Source: Mycobacterium sp. 852002-51971_SCH5477799-a (lineage in GTDB: Bacteria > Actinomycetota > Actinomycetes > Mycobacteriales > Mycobacteriaceae). From it: DNA of 64,000 nt. The position numbers were made by a program, and so were the translations under genes. Under the pieces are notes generated by a model. That model searched no databases. It worked only from the letters and a program-made list of their open reading frames with translations, and was not told the origin of the DNA. Below are positions 8,222 to 16,399 of the stretch, piece by piece. Position 1 is the stretch's first letter. Every line of letters begins with the position of its first letter. Location: contig NZ_LZIF01000116.1 in the NCBI RefSeq assembly GCF_001667145.1, positions 248,001 to 312,000 on the forward strand, in the 5' to 3' direction.

Positions 8222-9304
8222 CTACCGCTCGTTCCACATCAGCCCGCGCATCGTCGCGGACAGTGGAATGTCCTCGACACCGATGAGCCCCTGGGGCGCG
8301 CGGCACACCCAGTCGATCGCGTTGACGACTCGGCCGGCCGTCGAAATGCAGCCGGCATCGGTGGAATCAAACAGGGGATGGGATACGTGGGTGTTGATTT
8401 CGACCCGAGGTTCGCCCTCCACGACGACGCGATGCACTCCGGTATGACCCTCGGGTGGGAATTCCCAGTCGGGTGCGGCGGTCTGCGTGAGCCTGGTGAC
8501 GTGCTCGAGGGTGATGGCCGGCTCGCCGTCGCGCACGCCCTCGGTGGCGAACCGCACCGCCGCCATCTGCCCCGGCTGCACCGTCATCATCGTGCAGTCG
8601 ATTCGTTCTGGCGTGTACCACGGTTCGACACGCTGACGCACGTCCTCGAGCTTGATGTCCAGATTATCCGCCAGGCTGCGGACCTGGCCTCCCCACATCG
8701 ACACGATCACCCCGGGCAGGAACATCATCGGTGCATCGTCGTCCGGTGTCGAGCCGAACCCCATTGCAGCGCCGGTGAATTCGGCGTCATCGTAGTTTCC
8801 GTAGTCGAAGATCTCCTGCACGGTGATCGACGAGACCCGAGTGGTCAGGCTGACGGCCGAGTGCACCAGGGTGTCACCGGAAAAGCCAGGGTCGATGCCG
8901 TTGACGTAGAGCGAGGCATCGCCGGCCGCGCAGGCACGCTCCAGGGGCTCGCGCAGCCAATCGTCGGCGTGGCGGGGCGTAACCAGCCAGACCATCGATG
9001 TACCGACCACATTCGTACCCGCCGCGAGGAACTTGGTCATCTGCTCGATGGCTTCCATCGGGCGCGTTTCACCCTGCGAGGTGTAAACCACGCAGTCGGC
9101 GCCCAGGCCCACCAACGCGTCGATGTCGTCGGTGGCGACGATGCCGGTCGGTTCGTTCAGTCCGCACAACTGTGCCGCGTCCTGACCGACCTTCTCGGCG
9201 CTGGCGGCGTGCACGCCGACCAGTTCGAGATCGGGTCTGCCGATGATGGCTCGCAACGAATGCCGGCCGACGTTTCCGGTGGAGAATTGAATGACCCTGC
9301 GCAT
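8222..9304 (-). CDS. DapB-like NAD(P)-dependent oxidoreductase, paralogue A
   Basis: A 360-residue protein whose N-terminus (RRVIQFSTGNVGRHSLRAI) is a Rossmann nucleotide-binding start of the dihydrodipicolinate reductase-like/2,4-diaminopentanoate dehydrogenase-like type. Further landmarks are GIDPGFSGDTLVHS in mid-protein and HVTRLTQTAAPDWEFP. The true reaction in mycobacteria is not known; true DapB is shorter (about 245 residues), so this is not lysine biosynthesis. Two paralogues lie nearby (10973-12076 and 16845-17903), each associated with an SDR, P450 or membrane operon, which suggests related steps on a family of substrates. It is probably co-transcribed with the flanking SDR genes. 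Confidence 0.82.
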   Translation of the reverse strand: MRRVIQFSTGNVGRHSLRAIIGRPDLELVGVHAASAEKVGQDAAQLCGLNEPTGIVATDDIDALVGLGADCVVYTSQGETRPMEAIEQMTKFLAAGTNVVGTSMVWLVTPRHADDWLREPLERACAAGDASLYVNGIDPGFSGDTLVHSAVSLTTRVSSITVQEIFDYGNYDDAEFTGAAMGFGSTPDDDAPMMFLPGVIVSMWGGQVRSLADNLDIKLEDVRQRVEPWYTPERIDCTMMTVQPGQMAAVRFATEGVRDGEPAITLEHVTRLTQTAAPDWEFPPEGHTGVHRVVVEGEPRVEINTHVSHPLFDSTDAGCISTAGRVVNAIDWVCRAPQGLIGVEDIPLSATMRGLMWNER

Positions 9305-9365
9305 TACCCTCGTCCTTCCGGCGGTGGGTGAAGACCCATCATGGCGCGTTCATTCGAAGCGGAGG

Positions 9366-10154
9366 TCAGTAATCGGGTATCGGCAGCGGCGAATTGTTCG
9401 AATCGATGCCACCATCGACGTGAAAAGTCGCGTTGGTCGCGTAGCAGTCGCGGGTGCACAGGTACACCGCGAGCCGTCCAAGGTCCTCGACGTCGCCCAG
9501 CCGATGCAGCGGTGTGGCCTCTTGCATCTTTTCCAGCGACCCCGGCATCAGGTCCAGGCTACCTTTCAGACCGTCGGTGGAGAACGATCCCAGTGCGATG
9601 GCGTTGACGCGAATCTTCGGGGCGAGTTCTTGTGCCATGGCGCGGGTGAGCGCTTCGAGACCGCCCTTGGCGACGCAATAAGCGGTCAGCGCCCGGATAC
9701 CGAACCGCGCCGAGCCCGATGAGATGTTGATGATGGAACCGTGTCCGGCGGTGAGCATGTGCGGCGCCACGAGCTGACTCATGATGAATGCCGACGTCAC
9801 GCACCAGTCGAACGTGTGCCGGAAGTCCTCGTCGGTAATGTCCAAGAACCGCGCATAGGTGGAACCACCGACATTGTTGACCAAAATGTCGATGCGACCG
9901 AGGCGCTCCATGGCCGTGCTGACGACCCGCTCTGAATCCGGACGACTCATCGCATCCGCTACAAGCGCCAGCCCTTCGCCGCCGGCAGCCTCGATACCCG
10001 CAATCGTGCCAACGATATCCGCCTCGGTCCGTGCGGTCCCAACCACCGTGGCGCCCGCCTCCGCCAAGACCCTAGCGATACCTGCTCCCACACCCTTCCC
10101 GGCGCCCGTGACGATCGCGACCTGCCCGTCCAGCCGGAATTGCTCCAATGCCAT
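9366..10154 (-). CDS. Short-chain dehydrogenase/reductase
   Basis: A 262-residue classical SDR from the ATG at 10154, supported by an upstream GAGGGAG ribosome binding site; a longer frame to 10268 has no such support. Cofactor motif TGAGKGVGAGIA, motif VNNVGG, catalytic Ser in INISSGSARFG and catalytic YCVAKGG are all present, so it should be an active alcohol or 3-ketoacyl-type oxidoreductase. It is the first gene of a minus-strand operon (SDR, DapB-like, mycofactocin-type SDR). Its promoter contains one copy of the palindrome repeated at 12157-12170 and 12264-12279, and it is divergent from the TetR gene likely to bind it. Confidence 0.88.
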   Translation of the reverse strand: MALEQFRLDGQVAIVTGAGKGVGAGIARVLAEAGATVVGTARTEADIVGTIAGIEAAGGEGLALVADAMSRPDSERVVSTAMERLGRIDILVNNVGGSTYARFLDITDEDFRHTFDWCVTSAFIMSQLVAPHMLTAGHGSIINISSGSARFGIRALTAYCVAKGGLEALTRAMAQELAPKIRVNAIALGSFSTDGLKGSLDLMPGSLEKMQEATPLHRLGDVEDLGRLAVYLCTRDCYATNATFHVDGGIDSNNSPLPIPDY

Positions 10155-10188
10155 GCCGGGCTCCCTCGATCGAGTGCGTGCGCCGTTC

Positions 10189-10217
10189 AATCTATGAACC
10201 TTGCTGACTAAAGTCAA
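10189..10217 (-). promoter_or_regulatory. SDR-operon promoter with TetR-type operator (copy 1)
   Basis: On the minus strand TTGACT (10212-10217) and TAGATT (10189-10194) are spaced 17 bases, fitting a sigma-A promoter. The palindrome TGACT-AA-AGTCA (10205-10216, plus strand) overlaps the -35, so binding should repress. The same palindrome core is found at two more sites in the block, between divergent genes at 12077-12319. Confidence 0.6.
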
Positions 10218-10360
10218 TGACAGTCCAGTGCATATATCAGCCGCGGCGTGTGGGTTGCCTGACAACACTCAAGTTGGCAAGCCTTTTTGGCCCAGACACG
10301 GCATACTGGTCGAGTTAGCCTCGAAGCTCTCACATGAGCCAGGTCAACCGTGAGGAAAGA

Positions 10361-10960
10361 ATGGCTGTGACGGATCGGCTGTCGGCGCGAGAAGCCAAGC
10401 GCTTGCAGACGCGGGAACGTTTGATGGGCGCCGCGATCGCGGAATTTGCGCGCGCCGGCATGGCCGAGGCTGACGTGGCTGCCATTGTGGCCGCGGCGGG
10501 CGTCGCCCACGGAACCTTCTTCTTCCACTTCCCCACCAAGGAGCATGTGCTGCTCGAGCTGGAGCGCCGCGAAGAAGACCGCATCGCCAAGCAGTTCGCA
10601 CAATTCTTGAAGTCCAAGCACGATCTCGTTTCCGCGCTGAACGAGGCGGTCCGCCTGGTGGTCGGGCTGGAACGCCGACTGGGCGATAGACTATTCAATG
10701 ACTTTCTCGCGCTGCACTTTTCCCAAACGCGTCCGCAGACCGAAGACGGCAGGGACCACCCGCTGATCGTGCTGGTCGCCCAGGAGATCGCGCAGGCCCA
10801 AGAGCGCGGCGAGACGGATTCAGAGGTGAACCCCATGAACAGTGCGGTGTTCTTCCTGCTCGGTCTCTACGCTCTGTTGATCACGACCAACCACTGGCCG
10901 ACCGGCCATACCCTGCTCGAAGATTATGTCGCGAGGACATTGCGAAGCTTGAGACCATGA
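10361..10960 (+). CDS. TetR family transcriptional regulator
   Basis: A 199-residue TetR protein from the ATG at 10361, chosen because TGAGGAAAG lies 2-10 bases upstream of it; an in-frame ATG at 10334 lacks a ribosome binding site. The DNA-binding helix-turn-helix covers roughly AAIVAAAGVAHGTFFFHFPT (residues about 38-57) and the C-terminal domain is helical and ligand-binding. It lies between two minus-strand oxidoreductase genes, divergent from one of them, and is the best candidate to recognise the CTGACTnnAGTCAG-type palindromes at 10204, 12157 and 12264. It may thus control both the SDR operon and the NorQ/NorD membrane operon (inference). Confidence 0.9.
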   Translation: MAVTDRLSAREAKRLQTRERLMGAAIAEFARAGMAEADVAAIVAAAGVAHGTFFFHFPTKEHVLLELERREEDRIAKQFAQFLKSKHDLVSALNEAVRLVVGLERRLGDRLFNDFLALHFSQTRPQTEDGRDHPLIVLVAQEIAQAQERGETDSEVNPMNSAVFFLLGLYALLITTNHWPTGHTLLEDYVARTLRSLRP

Positions 10961-10972
10961 GGTCTTGCGGCG

Positions 10973-12076
10973 CTAGGGCCGTATGACGCCACGCAGCTTC
11001 ATCAGCCCAAGTTCGTTGTGGGACATGAATCCCGGCGGGGCATCACACACAGCGGGAATGGCATTGGCGGGACCCATCGCGGTCCAGGTGTAACCAGGCA
11101 GCGCGTACCCGCCATCCGGGTCCTGTGCGCCCTGCAGGATCAGCTCGGTGGACGAATCGCCCTCGATCACTATGCGGTAGTGGTAGTGCTGAGGCCAATC
11201 CTCCTGCGGTTCAATGGCATCGAAGGTGTCCATGGTGTATATCTCATGGAAGACTATGAGGGGCTTGCCTTCCACCCACGCGGTCCACCTGTGGTGCTGC
11301 CGAGCGACCGTGCCCTTCTTGATCACTCCCTTGAAGCCCGGCATGTCGCTGGTTTCGCCACCCTCAAAGGGGATGTCGCGCGTGGCAGACCCGAGCTCCA
11401 CCTCAGTCGTGTATTTCTCGACCGTTTTACCCATTCCCTCCACCACCATTGCCATCGACTGCGCGAACAATGGCCACGCTTGCCCCAACAGGTTCGGGCC
11501 GTCCTCAAACCCGGCAGGATCGCTCCCCATTCCCATCTCATACAGGTACTTCAGCGTGTCCCGGCCGAAGTTCACCACCTCGTAGATGTGAATAGTGTCG
11601 ATTTGACTGACGATTCGGGCCAGCGTCAGGACCAGTAGGTCTCCGGCAAAGCCGGGGTTTACACCCCCTGCATGAAACGACGTTCCACCCTGGCGGCACG
11701 CCGCATCGATCTTATCGATGTCCGCCTTGCTGTGTTCGGTTCGATACCACCACGCGCCGCCTGAGGCGACGACGTTCTTGCCGCCGCGCAGCAAGCGGCA
11801 CACCTCATCGGGGTCAGACCACAGCGGCGCATAAAACACGCAATCGGCTTCGAGCGCCTCGATGGCAGCCTTATCGGTGGTCGCCAGCACTCCGGTGGGC
11901 GCCTTGCCGCAGAGTTCACCGGCGTCCTTGCCTACCTTCTCCGGACGATTGCACAGCACTCCGACGAGTTCGTAGGCGGGGTTGTGCACGAAGTGACGCA
12001 GCGCTATCGTTCCGACATTGCCTACGCCCCACTGGATTACACGATATTTTCGCTCGGCCGGCGATTTGAGCGTCAT
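10973..12076 (-). CDS. DapB-like NAD(P)-dependent oxidoreductase, paralogue B
   Basis: A 367-residue member of the same family as 8222-9304. The Rossmann start is RVIQWGVGNVGTIALRHF, followed by FHAGGVNPGFAGDLLVLTLA, which aligns with the GIDPGFSGDTLV segment of paralogue A. The ATG at 12076 is chosen because AAAGGAG lies just upstream; the frame extends to 12154 without such a site. The reaction is unknown. It is divergent from the membrane-protein/NorD/NorQ operon and shares its 243-bp control region, which contains two palindromic operators. Confidence 0.82.
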   Translation of the reverse strand: MTLKSPAERKYRVIQWGVGNVGTIALRHFVHNPAYELVGVLCNRPEKVGKDAGELCGKAPTGVLATTDKAAIEALEADCVFYAPLWSDPDEVCRLLRGGKNVVASGGAWWYRTEHSKADIDKIDAACRQGGTSFHAGGVNPGFAGDLLVLTLARIVSQIDTIHIYEVVNFGRDTLKYLYEMGMGSDPAGFEDGPNLLGQAWPLFAQSMAMVVEGMGKTVEKYTTEVELGSATRDIPFEGGETSDMPGFKGVIKKGTVARQHHRWTAWVEGKPLIVFHEIYTMDTFDAIEPQEDWPQHYHYRIVIEGDSSTELILQGAQDPDGGYALPGYTWTAMGPANAIPAVCDAPPGFMSHNELGLMKLRGVIRP

Positions 12077-12117
12077 TGCTACTCCTTTGCATAGCCGGAC
12101 GGGCTGAGCGCTCGATG

Positions 12118-12170
12118 AGCGTAGGCATCCCCGGAAGTCTGTGTCAACGGTCACGGCTGACTTTCGTCAG
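12118..12170 (-). promoter_or_regulatory. Promoter of DapB-like B with operator copy 2
   Basis: On the minus strand a perfect TTGACA (12142-12147) and TACGCT (12118-12123) are 18 bases apart. The palindrome CTGACTTTCGTCAG (12157-12170) lies 9 bases upstream of the -35; it has one mismatch to the CTGACTnnAGTCAG form seen at the other two sites. The promoter is inferred from sequence only. Confidence 0.5.
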
Positions 12171-12263
12171 TAGAAGCAATGTGTCGCCATTACGGGCGCC
12201 GCGCCAGCAGACGGCAACCCTAACGTCATGTGGCGTAGTAGTGCGTCTCGCTCGACCTCTTCT

Positions 12264-12289
12264 GCTGACTCCAGTCAGCCTGTTATAGT
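12264..12289 (+). promoter_or_regulatory. Promoter of membrane/NorD/NorQ operon with operator copy 3
   Basis: A TATAGT -10 (12284-12289) lies 31 bases before the GTG start at 12320. The perfect palindrome GCTGACT-CC-AGTCAGC (12264-12279, 7-bp arms) occupies the -35/-10 spacer region, the position expected for a repressor operator. This is the best conserved of three copies of the motif. Confidence 0.6.
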
Positions 12290-12319
12290 GCAAACGCCGA
12301 TCCAATCACTGGGGGGTTC

Positions 12320-13030
12320 GTGAATCTGCCGAAGCTCGAGTCAACCGGCGCCGCACAGGCGAGCCTGACAATCGACGAGCACATGGCGCGCTCACAATCC
12401 GCGCAGCGCCAAGCCGACAAATGGCTCATCTCCGGCAGTCTGCTGATCGGCACCGCCGCCCTGGGCATCTTCGGGTTGCCGTTGTTTCTCTGGGGCGTAC
12501 GGTTGCTGCGCCGGGCCCAGCGCGATGGCCTCTCCGTTCGACCGATGCTGGTCACGCTGCTCGGCTACCTCGTCATTATCGACGCGGCCATCAACACGGT
12601 CGGATGGGCCCTCGACCTGGTGGCAAACCACACGATCCTGGCCCGGGTGCTTCTCAACGGCTGGGGCAACATGTTCGACGCCGGCTACTTCTGGCACTAC
12701 AACGAGCTGTGGGTCGGCGGCGCGGCGGGCCCGGGCGAAAAAGCTCTGGAAGTCGGCCTCATCCTGACCGTCTTCACCATGCGCATCGCGGCGGCCATCG
12801 GTTTTCTGCAGATGAAACGCTGGGGCCATCAATGGATGGTCGTCACCTGCTGGATGGGCGTGGTCATCTGGATCACCTACGTCTTCAACATGACCATGTT
12901 CGCCGATGTGCGCTTCGCCGGAGTCGTACTGCCGGTTGTCGGCTGGTGGCTGTACGACATCTTCTACATCACCCCGTTCCTGGCCATCCCCTATCTGCAC
13001 ACCGTCAACCGGGAACTCTTCTCCGACTGA
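12320..13030 (+). CDS. Polytopic membrane protein, paralogue 1 of the NorQ/NorD-linked operon
   Basis: A 236-residue protein starting with GTG at 12320 behind a GGGGGG stretch. About five hydrophobic segments are visible (approximately residues 36-60, 73-95, 146-165, 172-190 and 196-222). Between helices it has the motif [16 protein letters not shown] and later [11 protein letters not shown], with conserved His, Glu, Asp and Trp that could bind metal or a lipid headgroup. It is closely similar along its whole length to the protein at 15672-16385. I do not recognise a characterised family. First gene of an operon with a VWA protein and an AAA ATPase of the type that inserts or activates metal cofactors in membrane enzymes, so it may be the client (inference). 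Confidence 0.85.
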   Translation: MNLPKLESTGAAQASLTIDEHMARSQSAQRQADKWLISGSLLIGTAALGIFGLPLFLWGVRLLRRAQRDGLSVRPMLVTLLGYLVIIDAAINTVGWALDLVANHTILARVLLNGWGNMFDAGYFWHYNELWVGGAAGPGEKALEVGLILTVFTMRIAAAIGFLQMKRWGHQWMVVTCWMGVVIWITYVFNMTMFADVRFAGVVLPVVGWWLYDIFYITPFLAIPYLHTVNRELFSD

Positions 13031-13074
13031 AATGTGTGAACTGAAATCCGCTACGCCACCGAGGAAGTCACATC

Positions 13075-13179
13075 ATGGGCTATCTATGGGAGATCCTTCG
13101 CTACGTCGCCGCATGGGGCGGCACCGGACTGATCATCTGGTTCTGGTACTGGCTGTTCTCCAACATCGGCACCTTCTGA
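13075..13179 (+). CDS. Tiny single-helix membrane protein (34 aa)
   Basis: ATG at 13075 follows GAGGAAG with suitable spacing and the stop abuts the ATG of the next gene (TGAATG). The 34 residues are mostly hydrophobic and Trp/Tyr-rich (GGTGLIIWFWYWLF in the middle), giving one predicted membrane helix. Its size and place between a polytopic membrane protein and a NorD-like gene suggest a small accessory subunit. It is easily missed by gene finders. No homology assigned. Confidence 0.7.
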   Translation: MGYLWEILRYVAAWGGTGLIIWFWYWLFSNIGTF

Positions 13180-14709
13180 ATGACTAAGCACTCCGATGCG
13201 CATGCGATGGCGCTGGAACGCAGTTGCGCCGTCACGGCAGTCGCGCTGAGCGAGCAACGTCGCGAGGGCGTCCGCCTGGTCACCGGGGACCGGCGGGGTT
13301 TCGGCATGAACGCGGCGCTCACCTTCGTTCATGTCCCCTACCCCGCGCCACCCGATTGGACCCGCAGGACCCTGACATGCGGTGTGGCGCTGCAGTGTTC
13401 GCCGTCGAAAGAACGCGTCACCGAGTATCGCCTCAACGAGCTCTCCGCCCGCGAACTGCGTGCGCTCACCCTCGTCGAGGCCGGCGTCGCCCTTGGCTGG
13501 ATCGCGTCGCGGTGGCCCGGCCTGCTGCCCGAGGTTCAAGGACTCCTCCCCGACCTCCACGCCGAGTCCGGCGACGTGGCTCCCGCCGAAATGCTGTGCC
13601 GGGCAATCGCTTTGGCTGCCACCGATCAGGCATTGACGATTCATCCCCTGCTGGGCACCTTGCCGCTGGCATATACTGCGCCGCACGGTTTGACCGACAA
13701 GCTGCGACGCAGCTTTGGCAGGATGCCATGGACCACAACGCAGAAACGTCTGCCGCGACCGTATTCCGTTCCCGTCGGCGGCGACGGCGGGGTCCGCAAC
13801 CCCAACCTGCCGCCACCGAGCCGGCCACAGGACAACGATCTCGACGTCACACCGCAACACCGGCCGGGGATCCCCTATCCCGAATGGAACATGTGGACAC
13901 AGCGATTCATGCAAGACCACGTTGCCGTTGTCGAGCACGCCGACGGCCGGCACGCCCGCCGCCCGGTGCCCGTCGCCGTCGACGTGCGCAAGTGGTTCGA
14001 AGAGCACACCCACCGCGCGATGACCAACCGCCTCGAAGACGGCTCCGACCTCGACGTCGACCAATACGTCAACCACTACATCGATCTCGCGACCGGCGAG
14101 GCCAAGGAGCCGAAGGTGTTCCGCGACCTGCTGCCCAGCAGCCGCGACGTCACCACGGCGCTGCTGCTCGACGGGAGTTCGTCGCTGGGGGTGCACGGCG
14201 GGCGCGTATTCCAACTGGAATTGTCGTGTGCCGATGCACTTTCGCGGGCAATGACGCTGGCGCGCGAACGGCACGGTGTTTTCGTTTTCACCGGCAACAC
14301 CCGCCATCGAGTCGAAGTCCGCTGCCTGAAGGACTTTGAGGACCGCCGGTTCGTACCGCCGAGCGGGCTCGGCCTGTCCACCAGGGGATACACCCGACTC
14401 GGTGCGCCGCTTCGCCATTTGACCAGCCGGTTGCTGGCGCAGGCCTCCGAGCGCCGCCTGTTGATCGTCATCGGCGACGGACTGATCTCCGACGAGGGAT
14501 ACGAGGGACGTTACGCCTGGGCCGATACCGCGCACGCGGTCGAGGAGGCCAACGAGGCCGGGGTGTCGATCTACTACGTGGGCGTGGGTCCCACCCGCGT
14601 CGATCCCCTGCCCGAGGTGTTCGGGCCTCGCCGGTCGCAGCGGATCCGGCGCATAGAGGAACTGCCCCGGGTATTGGCCCACGTCCATCGTGAACTGGTC
14701 GCCGCGTGA
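13180..14709 (+). CDS. VWA-domain protein, NorD/CoxE-like
   Basis: A 509-residue protein with a C-terminal von Willebrand factor A domain. The MIDAS metal site DGSSSLG (DxSxS) is near residue 330, and VIGDGLISDEGYEGRYAW near residue 430 matches the NorD-type C-terminal pattern. The N-terminal 300 residues are a poorly conserved cytosolic domain. In known systems NorD/CbbO-type proteins partner a MoxR-class AAA ATPase to remodel a target enzyme and insert or reactivate its metal or active site. The AAA ATPase gene follows 22 bp downstream. No nor or cbb genes are present, so the target is probably one of the membrane proteins in the same operon. Confidence 0.88.
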   Translation: MTKHSDAHAMALERSCAVTAVALSEQRREGVRLVTGDRRGFGMNAALTFVHVPYPAPPDWTRRTLTCGVALQCSPSKERVTEYRLNELSARELRALTLVEAGVALGWIASRWPGLLPEVQGLLPDLHAESGDVAPAEMLCRAIALAATDQALTIHPLLGTLPLAYTAPHGLTDKLRRSFGRMPWTTTQKRLPRPYSVPVGGDGGVRNPNLPPPSRPQDNDLDVTPQHRPGIPYPEWNMWTQRFMQDHVAVVEHADGRHARRPVPVAVDVRKWFEEHTHRAMTNRLEDGSDLDVDQYVNHYIDLATGEAKEPKVFRDLLPSSRDVTTALLLDGSSSLGVHGGRVFQLELSCADALSRAMTLARERHGVFVFTGNTRHRVEVRCLKDFEDRRFVPPSGLGLSTRGYTRLGAPLRHLTSRLLAQASERRLLIVIGDGLISDEGYEGRYAWADTAHAVEEANEAGVSIYYVGVGPTRVDPLPEVFGPRRSQRIRRIEELPRVLAHVHRELVAA

Positions 14710-14731
14710 ATGCCGACCTGCTGAGGAAGAG

Positions 14732-15532
14732 ATGACCACCGACACATACTTCGCCAACGGCAACGAGGTTCAGCTGTTCGAGCAGGCCTTCCACCGGCGC
14801 ATCCCGGTGATGCTCACCGGCCCGACCGGATGCGGCAAGACCCGCTTCGTCGAACACATGGGCTCCTTGCTGCAGCGGCCCGTGGTCACCATCAGTTGCC
14901 ACGACGACCTCACCAGCTCCGACCTCGTCGGCCGCTTCATGGTGACCGGCGGCGACGTGGTCTGGACCGATGGCCCGCTGACCCGGGCCGTCAAAGCGGG
15001 CGCGATCTGCTATCTCGACGAAGTCGTCGAGGCCCGCCACGACTCCTTGGCGATCCTGCATTCGCTCACCGATCACCGGCGGTCGCTGTATCTCGACCGC
15101 GCTGGCGAGGTGGTGCAGGCGCCCGAGGAGTTCATGCTGGTGTGTTCGTACAACCCGGCATATCGCAGCTCGCTCAAGGAGCTCAAACCGTCGTTCCGCC
15201 AACGGTTCGCCACGCTGGCGATGCACTACCTACCCCCGGACCGCGAGGCGGAGGTGATCGTCGCCGAATCGGGAATCCCGTTGGGTACGGCGAGGCGGCT
15301 GGTCGGCTGCGCGGTCGCGATCCGCACCGCCGACCAAGCCTTCCACTTCGAGCCGCCGTCGACCCGGGTGCTCGTCACGGCCGCTCAGTTGATCGCCGCC
15401 GGCGCAACCGAATTGGACGCGGCCGATGCGTGCATACTCGCGCCACTGAGCACCGACGGCGCTGTCACCGACGGCCTACGCGAAGTCGCGGCTGCCAGCC
15501 TGGGGACCGCAGACGCATCGAGTAGTTCTTAG
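14732..15532 (+). CDS. MoxR/NorQ/CbbQ-family AAA+ ATPase
   Basis: A 266-residue AAA+ ATPase starting at the ATG at 14732, preceded by GAGGAAGAG. Walker A is GPTGCGKT (about residue 30), Walker B is AICYLDEVVEA, sensor-1 is the Asn in CSYNPAY, and an arginine-finger-like SFRQRF follows. The size and motifs match the NorQ/CbbQ subgroup, which forms hexamers that thread or remodel a client with the help of a VWA partner (13180-14709). It acts in the cytosol. The operon context with membrane proteins is unlike the carboxysome/Rubisco or nitric-oxide-reductase settings known for the family. Confidence 0.92.
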   Translation: MTTDTYFANGNEVQLFEQAFHRRIPVMLTGPTGCGKTRFVEHMGSLLQRPVVTISCHDDLTSSDLVGRFMVTGGDVVWTDGPLTRAVKAGAICYLDEVVEARHDSLAILHSLTDHRRSLYLDRAGEVVQAPEEFMLVCSYNPAYRSSLKELKPSFRQRFATLAMHYLPPDREAEVIVAESGIPLGTARRLVGCAVAIRTADQAFHFEPPSTRVLVTAAQLIAAGATELDAADACILAPLSTDGAVTDGLREVAAASLGTADASSSS

Positions 15533-15546
15533 AAAGGAGCAACGGT

Positions 15547-15675
15547 ATGGACCGACAAGAGCAGAAGCGCAAGAGGGCGCTCATCGTCTTCCAGATCTTC
15601 ATCTACGGCTACCTGTTGGCGATGTTCGGGATCCAGCTCTACATGTCGTTCGCACGGGGGTGGTGGGACCTGTGA
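15547..15675 (+). CDS. Tiny single-helix membrane protein (42 aa)
   Basis: ATG at 15547 is preceded by AAAGGAG and the frame encodes 42 residues: a basic N-terminus (RQEQKRKR), one hydrophobic helix (about residues 12-34, ALIVFQIFIYGYLLAMFGI) and a short WWDL tail. Its TGA overlaps the GTG of the next gene (GTGA), showing translational coupling. It mirrors the 34-residue protein at 13075, each lying beside a membrane-protein paralogue or the chaperone pair, so both may be small subunits of one membrane complex. Confidence 0.75.
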   Translation: MDRQEQKRKRALIVFQIFIYGYLLAMFGIQLYMSFARGWWDL

Positions 15676-16385
15676 ATCTCCCCTTGCTGAAACGACATTC
15701 GGATGGAACCGAGGCATCGGTCAGCCTCGAGGATCACCACGACGAATCCCGCCAGGCTCAGCGCCGCGCCGATAAGTGGATGATCGTCGGCGCCGGCCTG
15801 ATGGGCATGTGGGCGCCGGGCCTGATCGGCTTTCCCATCTTCATGCGCGGGGTGTGGCTGCAGCGCCAGGCCTTGCGCGCCGGACTGTCGGTCCGGCCCA
15901 TGATCGTCACCCTGATCGGCTATCTGGTGTTGATCGACGGAATGCTCAACAGCCTGGGCTGGGCCCTGGATCTGGTGGCCAACCACACGCTGATCAACCG
16001 CGTGCTGATGGTCGGCTGGGGCAACATGTTCGACGCCGGTTATTTCTGGCACTACAACGAGCTTTGGGTCGGGGGCGCCGCCGGGCCGGGCGAGAAAGCT
16101 TACGTGGCCGGCCTGATCCTCACAGTCTTCTCGATGCGGGTGGCAGCGGCGATCGGCTTCCTGCAGATGAAGCGCTGGGGTCATCAATGGATGGTCGTCA
16201 CATGCTGGATGGGTGTGGTGATCTGGTCGGCCTATGTCTTCAACATGACCATGTTCGCCGACGTACGGTACGCCGGAGTCGTCTTTCCGGTCATCGGCTG
16301 GTGGCTCTACGACATCTTCTACATCACCCCGTTCCTCGCCATCCCCTATCTGCACACCGTCAATCGCGAAATCTTCTCCGACTAG
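15672..16385 (+). CDS. Polytopic membrane protein, paralogue 2 of the NorQ/NorD-linked operon
   Basis: A 237-residue protein starting at a GTG (15672) that overlaps the stop of the preceding small gene; the N-terminus then aligns with paralogue 1 (VNLPLLK versus VNLPKLE). The central [20 protein letters not shown] block and the C-terminal [20 protein letters not shown] block are identical between the two, while the first 30 residues and several helix faces differ. Retention of both copies around the AAA/VWA pair suggests they form a heteromer or serve two substrates. Function unknown. Confidence 0.85.
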   Translation: MNLPLLKRHSDGTEASVSLEDHHDESRQAQRRADKWMIVGAGLMGMWAPGLIGFPIFMRGVWLQRQALRAGLSVRPMIVTLIGYLVLIDGMLNSLGWALDLVANHTLINRVLMVGWGNMFDAGYFWHYNELWVGGAAGPGEKAYVAGLILTVFSMRVAAAIGFLQMKRWGHQWMVVTCWMGVVIWSAYVFNMTMFADVRYAGVVFPVIGWWLYDIFYITPFLAIPYLHTVNREIFSD

Positions 16386-16399
16386 CAAGGAGTCGTGCC

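Noticed and set aside
13084-14763. 559-codon minus-strand frame opposite the VWA gene
   Set aside because: The plus strand encodes a conserved MIDAS protein with good start and coupling; the opposite frame has no recognisable domain.
12320-16385. Copper membrane monooxygenase (Amo/Pmo) identity for the paired membrane proteins
   Set aside because: Some motif likeness (Trp, His, Asn-Glu) but the helix order and signature residues of AmoA/AmoC as I remember them do not match.
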